DNA from: G963674835 sp963674835
Lineage (GTDB): Bacteria > Planctomycetota > Planctomycetia > Pirellulales > Thermoguttaceae
Assembly: GCA_963674835.2 (NCBI GenBank)
Contig: CAXXKC010000003.1
Span: 310,001-374,000 of the forward strand
Reading direction: 5' to 3'
Length of the DNA stretch: 64,000 bases
Below the pieces are notes generated by a model that worked only from the letters and a program-made list of their open reading frames with translations, made no database searches and was not told the origin of the DNA. Shown here in pieces: positions 43,559 to 52,043 of the stretch; the first letter of the stretch is position 1, and the number at the start of each line of letters is the position of its first letter. Made by a program: the position numbers and the translations under genes.

Positions 43559-44161
43559 ATGGAAAAGCACACGGCAATCTATCTCCGCGTGAGTAGCAAA
43601 TCCCAGGATCACGCCTCTCAATTGCCCGACCTGGAGCGATGGGAGACCATCCACGACGGACAGGTGGTATGGTATCGGGACAAGTTCAGTGGCAAGACCA
43701 TGGTCCGCCCAGGCATGGAACGCTTGCTCGCCGATCTGCGGACGGGCAAAGTCGAGCGGATCGTGGTCTGGCGTCTGGATCGCCTGGGGAGAACGACCAG
43801 GGGGCTGTGCCAGTTGTTCGATGAACTGAGCGAACGGAAGGTGGACTTGGTGTCGTTGAGGGACGGGTTTTCGCTGGCATCCCCAGCAGGGCGTCTCCAT
43901 GCCCGTATTCTCGCCTCCGTCGCCGAATATGAGACCGAGATTCGTGCGGAACGGGTCGCTGCCGGACAAGCCGTCGCTCGTCGGCGAGGCAAGAAATGGG
44001 GTGGGTCGAAGAAGGGGTGGCGGTGGAGAGTCACTGACGAACAGATGACGGCGATCCAGGAGATGAGGTCGGCGGGGCGGAAGATCGTCCACATCGCAAA
44101 GGTCACGGGGCTGTCTCGACCGACGATCTACCGTGTACTCAAGCAGTCCGTAAATGCCTGA
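43559..44161 (+). CDS. Serine recombinase / resolvase
   Basis: 200 residues from ATG 43559. YLRVSSKSQD (8-17) holds the catalytic Ser, and RIVVWRLDRLGRTTRGL (61-77) the conserved Arg cluster. GFSLASPAGRLHARILASVA is typical of the dimer helix region. The C-terminus (IVHIAKVTGLSRPTIYRVLK) is a helix-turn-helix. It resolves co-integrates or inverts DNA in plasmid and transposon systems. Preceded by leader copy 43368 and the possible res site; another leader copy follows its stop. Confidence 0.85.
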   Translation: MEKHTAIYLRVSSKSQDHASQLPDLERWETIHDGQVVWYRDKFSGKTMVRPGMERLLADLRTGKVERIVVWRLDRLGRTTRGLCQLFDELSERKVDLVSLRDGFSLASPAGRLHARILASVAEYETEIRAERVAAGQAVARRRGKKWGGSKKGWRWRVTDEQMTAIQEMRSAGRKIVHIAKVTGLSRPTIYRVLKQSVNA

Positions 44162-44876
44162 CTCACTGGTCCTGGGTAGGAGACCGGGAAGTTCTGCCGG
44201 GGATCGGACCGGACTCACTCGCGTCTCCCCTCCGAGTCGCGGCGGCGAAACTTGTCGGGTGTAACAAAAAGTGTTTTTCGGAAAATGTCCTGGAGACCTG
44301 TCATTTTCTGACAGGCAGGGACGCCCCTACGAGGGTTACGTGTGGCACTTTTTGTTACTTCGATCTCGGTTTTTCTGAGGTGGTGAAGTTGAACGCTTGA
44401 GCGAATCGAGATCGCTGACAATAAGGCGGGGGAGAATCGGGGTGGGGAGGGATCTCGGATGTCTCCATGCTGTCAAGACTTACGATGGTCTGCGGGACTT
44501 CTGTCGCCCGACCCTTCTGGTCGTCGTCAGATCAAACAAACAGGAGCATATTTGCTAACGAAGAGTGGCACGCCTGGTAGCGGTAAACCTTGGTGGTTGA
44601 CATACATATCACGGGTGGTATATAACGTGAAATCGCCTCCACCAAATCAACCGTAGGATTACGTCTGAATCGACTCGCTGCGACTCAAAGCGCGCCGCGG
44701 CTACGGACTAGCGGACTGCTTTTTTTCTCAGGATCGTTGTTTGAAAAGTGACTCACAATCCGCATGTGAACCAGCCAACAGCAATCGTGGTGGACTGTTG
44801 TACGACTCGTCCGTCCGATGGAATCTACCGTCAAGCCTACGGTTACGTTCTCAAGATTTGAAGAGGTAGCCGCCAA
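44162..44876. other. Intergenic region after the resolvase
   Basis: Holds two more GGAGACC copies (44179, 44292). A 13-bp inverted repeat, GTAACAAAAAGTG (44261) and CACTTTTTGTTAC (44346), surrounds the second. A small hairpin CCTGTCA/TGACAGG lies at 44297-44315. No gene recognised; possibly a recombination or origin-like site. Confidence 0.45.
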
Positions 44877-46064
44877 ATGAAAACCTTGATTGGTGCAATA
44901 CTTGTTCTTGCGGTTTGCACTCCATCGGCGTTTGCAAGGAAGTGGACCGACTCTACCGGCAAGTATACCGTTGAGGCGGAGCTTGTTGACATCAAAGATG
45001 GTAAAGTGCGTCTCAGGAAGGAGGACGGTTCTGTCATTGCCGTTCCCCTTGATTGGCTAAGCGAGGCAGACCGGGCGTTTGCAAACAGCCAAGCGTTGAA
45101 GAACAACAGCGCCCAGCAACAGCCTAAGAAAACGAAACCTTCAGTTAGCCGCACATCGGACGACGCTGCGGAGTCGGTAGCCGACACGGACGCTGCGGTG
45201 GGCGGTTCAACAACGGTAGAGCCAAAGGTCGGTCCCTCGCCCCTTCCTTCGAAGCTCCCGGCTGAAGCCGCCGCACTCAAGGGAGAGTGGTTCGTGGACT
45301 TGAGTCTTGCGAAGGGACGAATCGAGGGTGGTGTTACAATCCTGGCGGTGGGTAGTAACTGCTTCAAGTCTCTCACCATCGAAGATCGACAGCTAACCCT
45401 TTGCTACTCCGATCAGGAAACGACGAAAGAGGTGTTTGAATACGAGCATAAAGGCATCAGCGAAGACGGAACCCATGCATTCGGCTTGGGTAAGCGTGTC
45501 TCCTCCGGTAAGGAAGTGGTGAAGAACGGGGGCACGCTGCGTCTCAGAACTATTAAGGATGAGGAAGGCGCAGCCGTGCTCGACTTGTCCGGGGCCGATC
45601 CGGATCAGCGATTAGTAACGCTGCGGGCCTATCCGATGCGTAAGCGGGCTTCGCGCGAACTGCCGAAGATGGGAAAGCCCAACCCCGATGCCCAGGTAAA
45701 TGTAGGAGGTGTCTACTTTTGTGGCCCCCTCCCAGGATTCCAAAAGCCCGGGTGGCGATACATCTGCTTTTTCGCAGACGGAACTGCTACCTACTGCGGT
45801 GACTACGTCAAACCGGACGAGATCCGAGCGAAGTATACGGAAACGCTACGGGTCACGAACGGCAACATGACTACGACTACTTATGTGTGGAAAGGAAGTT
45901 ACCAAGTCCAGAAGGGTCACCTGACCATTTTAGTCAAGAAAGAGGACGGTGATGAGTTGCGATTTGAAGGTGCGATTTACGGTGGTGAGCTTCACCTTCG
46001 CAAGGGCCAGAAGTCAAGCCTGAAAGACGAGGGCGTGTACTACTTCAAGGCACTGCCCCAGTAG
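44877..46064 (+). CDS. Secreted SHD1-domain protein
   Basis: 395 residues. A signal peptide (MKTLIGAILVLAVCTPSAFA) is followed by an SLA1-homology-1 domain at 20-70 (RKWTDSTGKYTVEAELVDIK, VRLRKEDGSVIAVPLDWLSE), a hallmark of planctomycete exported proteins. Then come a low-complexity linker (75-130) and a beta-rich C-terminal part (GGVYFCGPLPGFQKPGWRYI). Role in export or cell surface is inferred. It has no GGAGACC leader, so it is not part of the array. Confidence 0.7.
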   Translation: MKTLIGAILVLAVCTPSAFARKWTDSTGKYTVEAELVDIKDGKVRLRKEDGSVIAVPLDWLSEADRAFANSQALKNNSAQQQPKKTKPSVSRTSDDAAESVADTDAAVGGSTTVEPKVGPSPLPSKLPAEAAALKGEWFVDLSLAKGRIEGGVTILAVGSNCFKSLTIEDRQLTLCYSDQETTKEVFEYEHKGISEDGTHAFGLGKRVSSGKEVVKNGGTLRLRTIKDEEGAAVLDLSGADPDQRLVTLRAYPMRKRASRELPKMGKPNPDAQVNVGGVYFCGPLPGFQKPGWRYICFFADGTATYCGDYVKPDEIRAKYTETLRVTNGNMTTTTYVWKGSYQVQKGHLTILVKKEDGDELRFEGAIYGGELHLRKGQKSSLKDEGVYYFKALPQ

Positions 46065-46452
46065 CCTGGACAGTGGAGAGAGATTGTCAGATAGTCCTTT
46101 TTCGATACGGTTGCCTTAGCGAGGCGCAAACGAGTTTGGGCAATCGCAACTCCAGAGTCGTAACATATTGCACTCTAACAATCACATCCACTCGGACAGC
46201 AAAGAACGCAGCTAGTTTCTCGCTCTGCTGTTCGCTGCCAGTGATGTGAGACCTACGAAGCGCCCCGGGACCCAACGGCGGTCCCGTCTTCCCATTACGT
46301 TTCGTGATGCGCCTCGAAAGACCACCGATTTCGGCACAGGTGAGACAGCCAGCATTGATCCCAACGCCGATCACCAGTGCGCGTGAGACCTTCGGCGTCC
46401 TCGGAGGACCGAAATCACCGCCGCCAAGAAATCGCTCAAAGTATTCTCGCTC
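46065..46452. other. Intergenic region
   Basis: About 390 bases between convergent genes. A leftward frame (46374-46087) has no recognisable product. No repeat or terminator was recognised with confidence. Confidence 0.3.
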
Positions 46453-46992
46453 TCACTCCCCCTCCCCCACCTCAACCTCCCCTCGAATCGCCTCCTCGCG
46501 CCTTTCATCCGACATCACGCCCCCGACCATCTTTCCTCGCTCCTTCCTCCTCTGACAAGATTCCATCCCGCCGACCACGCCCTCCAATCGGGACCTTTCC
46601 CGTTCCACCTGAGCGATCTGGGCATCGATTTCGTCGATTTCACAGGCGAGGAACTTACGGTGCCGTTCGTCCGCCTCGTGGAGTTGATCCTGGAGCATCT
46701 CCCGATCCGATTTCAAGTTCTGGAGAACCTGCTCGGCTTGCGAGGTTCGGTGTCGCCACTCGGCTACCGGATCGCTGGATGGATCGACTGGGGCGGTTGT
46801 CGGCGTCCAGAAGAGCAGGAGGAGGCGAAGGATCGTGGCGTAAAGAAGGCTCCCCAAGATGCCCTCCTGGTCTTTGGTGACTACAAAGACCGCCAGCAGT
46901 ACCAAGAACGCCCAGCAAATCGCCGAAAGGATGAATGGAATCCAGCCTGCGTAATGCCATGGCGCGGCGGGGAGTAGATGGAGAAATCCCAT
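46453..46992 (-). CDS. Membrane protein with coiled-coil
   Basis: 179 residues from ATG 46992, preceded by AGGAGG. Two N-terminal membrane helices (WIPFILSAICWAFLVLLAVF, LYATILRLLLLFW) are followed by a long charged coiled-coil (RTSQAEQVLQNLKSDREMLQ, IDAQIAQVERERSRLEGVVG). It follows the lipoprotein gene on the same strand, 55 bases apart. Function unknown. Confidence 0.6.
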   Translation of the reverse strand: MGFLHLLPAAPWHYAGWIPFILSAICWAFLVLLAVFVVTKDQEGILGSLLYATILRLLLLFWTPTTAPVDPSSDPVAEWRHRTSQAEQVLQNLKSDREMLQDQLHEADERHRKFLACEIDEIDAQIAQVERERSRLEGVVGGMESCQRRKERGKMVGGVMSDERREEAIRGEVEVGEGE

Positions 46993-47047
46993 GGTCCACC
47001 TCCTGGAATAGAGAGGGGCGACGAGGATCACCCCATCGCCCCTTTAG

Positions 47048-47635
47048 TCAGTCCCAATCGACGGTCAAGTCGCTCAATCGGATTTCCTGGAACTCAAGTT
47101 CGGTGTCGATCTGGGTCTCCAATTCGCGGACCTCGGCTTCGACCTTGCGGAAGTCCAGCGTTCCGTTTTCGCACACCTCGACGGCTTGCCGTAGCGATTT
47201 CAAGGCGACCTTTTTGGAGTCAATCTGGGAGAGGAGGATTCGGAGGACGTGAAGGCGATCCCTCGCCTGTCGTTCTCGGCTTTCCAGCACGGCGAGGACC
47301 CTGCCGAGGCGATCTTTGGTCGTCTTCAAGGACACCACCTCGGATTGGAGGCTTCGCCGAGAATGCCCCTCCTGGGTTCGGGCAATCTTCTCCTGGACCG
47401 AAGTCAGGTCCTCGGAGAGCCTCGTGTGGCGAACCTGCACGTCGATCCTTGCATGGCTCAGTTGGTTGACTCCGGTCTCCAGTTCGGCGACGGAGGCGGT
47501 CGCCTGTCGCGATTTGACATCGATGCTGTCGAGAAGGGTGTCGATCTGGGCGAGAACCTGCTCCTGGGCGGTCTCCCAGCGTGGACCACAGCCTAGAAGG
47601 AGCAAGAGGAGGATAAGGGGGAGCGTTTTGGACAT
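47048..47635 (-). CDS. Coiled-coil lipoprotein
   Basis: 195 residues. Signal sequence MSKTLPLILLLLLLGCGPRW ends in a lipobox (LLGC). The rest is heptad-like helix (QEQVLAQIDTLLDSIDVKSR, IDVQVRHTRLSEDLTSVQEK, QIDTELEFQEIRLSDLTVD), suggesting an envelope-anchored rod. Its leader on the minus strand (GGAGACC at 47685-47679, then ACAAGGAG) matches the ardC-array leaders. With its membrane partner it could serve exclusion, lysis or envelope functions; unproven. Confidence 0.6.
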   Translation of the reverse strand: MSKTLPLILLLLLLGCGPRWETAQEQVLAQIDTLLDSIDVKSRQATASVAELETGVNQLSHARIDVQVRHTRLSEDLTSVQEKIARTQEGHSRRSLQSEVVSLKTTKDRLGRVLAVLESRERQARDRLHVLRILLSQIDSKKVALKSLRQAVEVCENGTLDFRKVEAEVRELETQIDTELEFQEIRLSDLTVDWD

Positions 47636-47678
47636 GGGGCATCTCCTTGTGGTGGTTGGAAGGGATGCCCGGTGTATT

Positions 47679-47685
47679 GGGTCTC
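47679..47685 (-). repeat. GGAGACC leader copy on the minus strand
   Basis: GGAGACC lies 44 bases before the lipoprotein start. It is followed by GGGCATCCC and ACAAGGAG, like the array leaders, but here in the opposite orientation near attR. Confidence 0.6.
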
Positions 47686-47858
47686 CTTGTTGGGAGAGTG
47701 TCCAGCGATCTTCGGGGCTGTAAAATGGCTATCTGACAGAGACCCCCTGCGGTATCTGATAAGAAGCGGTTTTGAGGGCGATTTTTCAGGGTCGAATTAG
47801 CCCTAAGGTTCTATCGGAAAGCAGGTTGCGAAATCGAGCCTGTGGGCAATCGAGTCAG

Positions 47859-47874
47859 TCCCTCCCCATCCGCT
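47859..47874 (+). other. attR core
   Basis: Exact copy of the 16-base attL core TCCCTCCCCATCCGCT, 38,089 bases away. No tRNA structure remains here, as expected for the displaced duplicate. Confidence 0.8.
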
Positions 47875-48204
47875 TGTGGGTTTGGCCGGTCGGGAGTTGC
47901 GTGCTTGAAGGGGCAAGGCGGTAGATCCTTGCCATTTGAGGTGTGTTATCGCCGAGGTGAGTCCTTTGCCGTGCCGGGGTGGTGTTGCGCGGCGGGGGTT
48001 TGGCGGTACTCCAGCGCAGACTCACTCTCGGTATCCTCCGATCCCTCGGGCAGTGTCCTAAGAACGCGTTGCCGGGTCGAGTACACCCCGCCGCCGGGCG
48101 AATCGGATGGAGGCGAAACTGGCGGCGAAGAAGATGGGCAAACGCGAGAGGGATGAGAAACTGCAAAAGGATAGTAAGAAAATGCCCAGTCACGCCACAA
48201 AGCG
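47875..48204. other. Intergenic region outside attR
   Basis: About 330 bases with no gene, repeat or regulatory site recognised. Confidence 0.3.
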
Positions 48205-48747
48205 CTATTGTCCGTGAAACGCCATGCTGATTAACCACGTCGCTAAGGGCCCAGTGAGGATAGCAACTGCGGTGATGGAAATAAGAACCATCTGCCGCCT
48301 ATCGCGTTTGTCCTCTCGCTGCGATCGCCTTTCCTCCTGATCCTTTTCCCAAGCATGATGCGTTTTCGCCTGCTCCTCTCGCCACTGCCTATCACGTTCA
48401 GCTTGTTCTTCTTGCCAGCGCTGCTGGAGCGATAGCATTCTCTCTGACAGTATCATCTGAACGTGTTCCTTTGGGGAAAGACCGCGAATCCATTTAACAA
48501 AAGACTCGCACTCCCTTTCGCAGCACACATCGCCAATTCCGCCGTATTCCGCTCCCGGCACTGGTTGTATGCTCGGGAACTCCTCTTTTCCGGCCACGCA
48601 CAGGACTGGACCGTGGAACGTCGTGTAGTCATCATCATGGAAAAGCCTGCCATTCTCACGCCAATATCCGCTTGCCTCGCGCAGTTCTCCAGTTTGTCTG
48701 TGCGTAAGTGCTAATAGGCCGCACTGGGCGCAGCACACCTTTGCCAT
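48205..48747 (-). CDS. C-terminally membrane-anchored coiled-coil protein
   Basis: About 180 residues from ATG 48747. N-terminal CCAQCGLLAL has a Cys pair, and further Cys lie in IGDVCCERECE. A charged helix (LQQRWQEEQAERDRQWREEQ) leads to one C-terminal membrane helix (MVLISITAVAILTGPLATWL). No known family. The start could be the upstream ATG at 48837. Confidence 0.5.
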   Translation of the reverse strand: MAKVCCAQCGLLALTHRQTGELREASGYWRENGRLFHDDDYTTFHGPVLCVAGKEEFPSIQPVPGAEYGGIGDVCCERECESFVKWIRGLSPKEHVQMILSERMLSLQQRWQEEQAERDRQWREEQAKTHHAWEKDQEERRSQREDKRDRRQMVLISITAVAILTGPLATWLISMAFHGQ

Positions 48748-48851
48748 TGCAGAATCGTGCGTGACAATTTCCACTGGCGCGATCTGCGGGGTTTGGGTAG
48801 ACTGCTTGCGTATGGGATTGCGACCACGTTCACGCACGCAAGGAGCACGAG

Positions 48852-50289
48852 ATGGAAACGCCGCGAGTCTCGCCGCAGGAGTTCGCCGATTCGATGAAGC
48901 AGGAGATGGAGCAATACCTCAAGGAGGTCATGGACGCGGTCAACGGCGCCGCGGATGGCGAGTGGATCGCCGGCAGCGAGGAACAGGTGCGAGATCTCTC
49001 GGCAGAGATGCGTCGCCGCGTGTTTGAGGCGGCGGTGCAGAAGCGGGTCGATGCGGCGGAAGCCGCTTTTCCCCCCTCCGCACGATCCGACGACGGGCAG
49101 ACGACTGGCCAATAAAGGCCGGCAGTCTCACCGAGTTCTCACCGTCAATGGCGAGGTCAAGATCGTGCGCCGGTGGTGGTACGGGCCACAGATTGGCAGT
49201 CTCGCGCCGGTGGATGAGGTTCTCGATCGCGGCAGGACAACGATCACGCCCGGCGTCGTCGAGATGGCTTGTCGCGTGAACTTGTCGGCAATGAGCTTCG
49301 TGAGGGCATCCGCGGCTCTGCAGCGCACGGCTCAAGTCCGGCTCAGTGGCGAACGGTTGCGTCAAGTGGTGGAAGCGGCCGGGCGTCGTGTGTTGAAAGC
49401 CCAGCAAGACGATACCATCGCCGTGACGTGGCACGCGGAAGATTGCACCGTAGCGGAGGAGGGGGAAACCATCGGGAAAACCCGTGTTTACACGGGCTGC
49501 GACGGCGTGATGGTGCCGATCGTCACCGACGCCGAGAAGATCAAACGCCGCGATAAAGTCAAAGCCAAGCGTCGTCGCAGCGGCAAGAAGTGCAAGCCCT
49601 TGCCACCGCGCAGGCGCGGCTCGGACCTGCCTTGGAAGGAGTTCAAGATCGCGTTTTTTTATAGCGAGGGCGCCCAGCATCAGCATGTGGCCTTCACGCA
49701 TGGCAATCACATTGTGACCGGAAGGCTCCTGCGCCGTGAAGCGGACCGACTGCGATTTCAGAAGGCCGACCAGCGCGTGGGCTTGGTGGATGGGGCAACG
49801 TGGATTCGTGAGCAGATGCAGTTGCACTTTGGTGAATTGGATGGGTTGGGCTTGGACTTCTACCACCTAAGCGAGAACGTCCATCGCGCGCGGCGTAAGG
49901 TGTTTGGCGAGGAATCGCCCGAAGGCAGAACGTGGGCGGATGAACTGATGCACGTATTCAAGCACAAGGGCTATTCGGCGGCGTGGGAGAAGATCATCCA
50001 ATGGCGTGCCCCCTTGAGAGGCAAAAGGAAACGCGAAGCTGCAGACCGGCTAATGAACTTTGTGTCGCTCCGCAAGGACATGATCCGCTATCCAGCATTT
50101 CGCCAGCGTGGCTGGCAGATCGGCAGTGGCCCGACCGAATCCCAGTGCAAACTGTGCACGAAACGGCTCAAAGGCTACGGCCGCCGCTGGGACCGGCCCA
50201 ACGCCACAGCGGTCGCAGCCCTGGATACCCTGGACAGAAACGGCCAATGGCACCAAGTCTGGCCAAACGCCCGCCCCGCCCCGACTTAA
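48852..50289 (+). mobile_element. ISKra4-family transposase, frameshifted in two frames
   Basis: Frame 1 (48852-49115, start after CAAGGAGCACGAG) gives the N-terminal helical part. Frame 2 continues to 50289 with the ISKra4 core: RVLTVNGEVKIVRRWWYG, GVMVPIVTDAEKIKRRDK, QRVGLVDGATWIREQM and GSGPTESQCKLCTKRLKGYG (Asp, Asp and Glu regions). The frames meet near TTTTCCCCCC at 49067-49076. A +1 shift there would produce about 479 residues, the expected size. Programmed slippage or decay cannot be told apart. Element ends were not found. Confidence 0.75.
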
Positions 50290-50407
50290 GCCCGCCAAGA
50301 ACGCTGGTCACGCACGCAGAATCCCTCGCATTGCATGAACTAGGCAGAGGGCGTACAATGGCCGTAGCATGAGTGCCAGTGTCGCCCCAGCGGCACAGAA
50401 TAGAAGA

Positions 50408-50440
50408 AGCGACCGGGTTCCAGCCGGTCGCTTTCATTTT
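50408..50440. terminator. Strong bidirectional-type terminator hairpin
   Basis: Arms AGCGACCGG and CCGGTCGCT around a 7-base loop, followed by TTCATTTTA. Lies between the ISKra4 and IS1-like transposase genes, which converge on it. Confidence 0.75.
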
Positions 50441-50471
50441 ATCACCTCTGCTGGGCAGTGCCAGACGGCCA

Positions 50472-51500
50472 TTACCGTTTTAGGACCGTATCGAACAGCT
50501 CATCAAACGACCACACGTGCCCGGAGATCCCGGCCATCATAGCAGCCGTCGGTCGCTTCTCCCCCGACTTGCCAGGCTTCCGGGTCTGCCAGCAGTAGTT
50601 GTACCATGCCGCGAACATCCCGAAGGCCGCTTCCAGGTTCACCAGTTTCTTGGAAAAGCACTTCGTCAGGCGGTTCAGCCGTTTCAGAAAGAGCCGCTGA
50701 GAACCGTTTAGCGCTTCGACGTGGGACGTGCATATCGTCCAGCGCTCGTTGCTCCGCATGTTCTTGACCGCGGTGCGCTGGGTGCCCACCATTTCTGATG
50801 GGGTGTAGATCATGGCGGCGTTGCGGTAGTCCTTCACGATCTGGCCGAACTTTGAGTATGGGCCGAAAGCCAGGTCAACGGCCTCGGGGTACGCCTGGAA
50901 GCCGTCGGTGCTGATCTGAACGGTGATTCGGTACTCGCCCGATTGGAAGGCATGCTCGTCGCTGGCGTGCGGGCTGGGGAGCGTGATGCGGCTAGCCACG
51001 TCCACCATGAACCGGCGGGCATTGTCGGCCGATCGCTTGCCGATCCGGAACGAGGGCATCAGCTTGGTTTCCCGGTCAATGCACGTCCACAGGTAGACGT
51101 CGCCCTTGTCGTAGCAGGTGGCCCGCTCGGTCACGCTGAGCCGCGACTGCTTTTTGAAGATGTAGGTCCACTGCTCGTCGAACTCCAAGTGAGTCAACGT
51201 CAGGTGCCGCATACGGCGATCCAGGAAGGCTTGGCAGGCTTGCCCGAAGAAGACCAGTAGCCGGCAAATGGTGTCTCGGTGCAGGCCGGTAATCCGCTCG
51301 GTCGACCGGACCGAGTTGCCTTCCACGAGCAGCCGGAGGGCCAACTTGGCGGTTTCGACGGGAATCCGCATGGCGCCCAGCGGGCGGGGCCGCTCATCTG
51401 CCCACGTCTTGCCGCAAAGGGTGCACCGGTACCTCTGGTTGCCGTGCCGATCCCGGCCGAACTTCTTGTGGCTCTCGTGCTTGCAGGATGGGGCGATCAT
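50472..51500 (-). CDS. IS1-like transposase
   Basis: 342 residues. The N-terminal zinc-ribbon (CKHESHKKFG, YRCTLCGKTW) and helix-turn-helix (GNSVRSTERITGLHRDTICR) are followed by a DDE core (HLEFDEQWTYIFKKQSR, VQISTDGFQAYPEAV). The C-terminal stretch HVEALNGSQRLFLKRLNRLT is as in IS1-family proteins. It looks intact. Inverted repeats and target duplication were not found. Confidence 0.75.
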   Translation of the reverse strand: MIAPSCKHESHKKFGRDRHGNQRYRCTLCGKTWADERPRPLGAMRIPVETAKLALRLLVEGNSVRSTERITGLHRDTICRLLVFFGQACQAFLDRRMRHLTLTHLEFDEQWTYIFKKQSRLSVTERATCYDKGDVYLWTCIDRETKLMPSFRIGKRSADNARRFMVDVASRITLPSPHASDEHAFQSGEYRITVQISTDGFQAYPEAVDLAFGPYSKFGQIVKDYRNAAMIYTPSEMVGTQRTAVKNMRSNERWTICTSHVEALNGSQRLFLKRLNRLTKCFSKKLVNLEAAFGMFAAWYNYCWQTRKPGKSGEKRPTAAMMAGISGHVWSFDELFDTVLKR

Positions 51501-51636
51501 CGCGAGATTCCCTTTTTCCGGGGCTCTCGCTAGAATGAAGATGTTAGGTCACATCCTGGCGAAAGCCGTTTGTGATTCGCCCCCGGTTGGGATTGCCGTC
51601 CCGTCCGGGGGTTTTTCGTTTCAATTGCCAACCACT

Positions 51637-51719
51637 GTATTTATTGTAGCAACAATAAATAGGCTGTCAATGCGTGCTTGGCGGATTGACAGAACTTTTT
51701 TTGTTGCTACAATAACGGC
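51637..51719 (+). promoter_or_regulatory. Promoter with paired operators for the RHH gene
   Basis: TTGACA and TACAAT separated by 16 bases lie just before the ATG at 51720. Two inverted copies of TTATTGTAGCAACAA occur, at about 51637-51651 and on the opposite strand at 51701-51715, the second covering the -10 box. CTGTCAAT/ATTGACAG forms another dyad. This fits autorepression by the encoded small protein. Confidence 0.65.
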
Positions 51720-51896
51720 ATGGAAGATCAAGCAGACAGAGGGCGTCCGCCCAAAGCTCCAGAGGATCGCAGGACAGCCGAGTTGCGGATTCGGCTCACG
51801 GGTGCCGAGCGGGAGCGCTTGGACGCTGCTGCGAACGGAAAGACGTCAACCTGGGCGCGCGAAGTTCTATTGAAGGCAGCCAAGCGGAACGGATAG
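51720..51896 (+). CDS. Small ribbon-helix-helix-like regulator
   Basis: 58 residues reading ELRIRLTGAERERLDAAANG then TSTWAREVLLKAAKRNG, the strand-helix-helix pattern of Arc/CopG-like repressors. No ribosome site is obvious, so translation may be leaderless. It is preceded by a promoter overlapped by inverted operator-like sites, suggesting it represses itself. Neighbouring toxin-antitoxin genes run in the opposite direction. Partner or further targets unknown. Confidence 0.65.
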   Translation: MEDQADRGRPPKAPEDRRTAELRIRLTGAERERLDAAANGKTSTWAREVLLKAAKRNG

Positions 51897-52043
51897 CGGA
51901 GAGAGGGGGTTACGATCCCGTCGGCGCACAGGCCGACCCCTCCGGCAGAGTATAAAGCTGCTGCGCCGCCAAGGCGCGGGCCGCTCTCCCTGAACGAGAC
52001 TAGGGAGGAAAATATAGACAAGCGATAGCTGATGGCGTTCGCG

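Larger units (their letters stand above)
36972..44300 (+). repeat. GGAGACC leader repeats upstream of each gene in the array
   Basis: GGAGACC, usually followed by TG or CG, occurs between genes at 36972, 38011, 38713, 39122, 40091, 40463, 40905, 41803, 42173, 42648, 42939, 43284, 43368, 44179 and 44292. It typically lies 32-55 bases before the next start codon and often within 10-30 bases of the preceding stop. Many copies then share CATC/ATCCTC and end with ACAAAGGAG or AGGAG before the start. The copies at 38713 and 39122 are alike for about 30 bases. One more lies on the other strand at 47679-47685. Confidence 0.75.
9770..47874. mobile_element. ~38.1-kb integrative island in tRNA-Ser
   Basis: Bounded by an exact 16-base repeat, TCCCTCCCCATCCGCT: at 9770-9785 (tRNA 3' end) and at 47859-47874. 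The integrase sits directly inside the left boundary, as in most tRNA-borne islands. Contents include a type I restriction-modification operon, ArdC, a serine resolvase, a replication-like winged-helix protein, an AAA-type ATPase, three insertion sequences and many small hypothetical genes. No relaxase or type IV secretion gene was recognised, so self-transfer is not supported. Confidence 0.8.
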
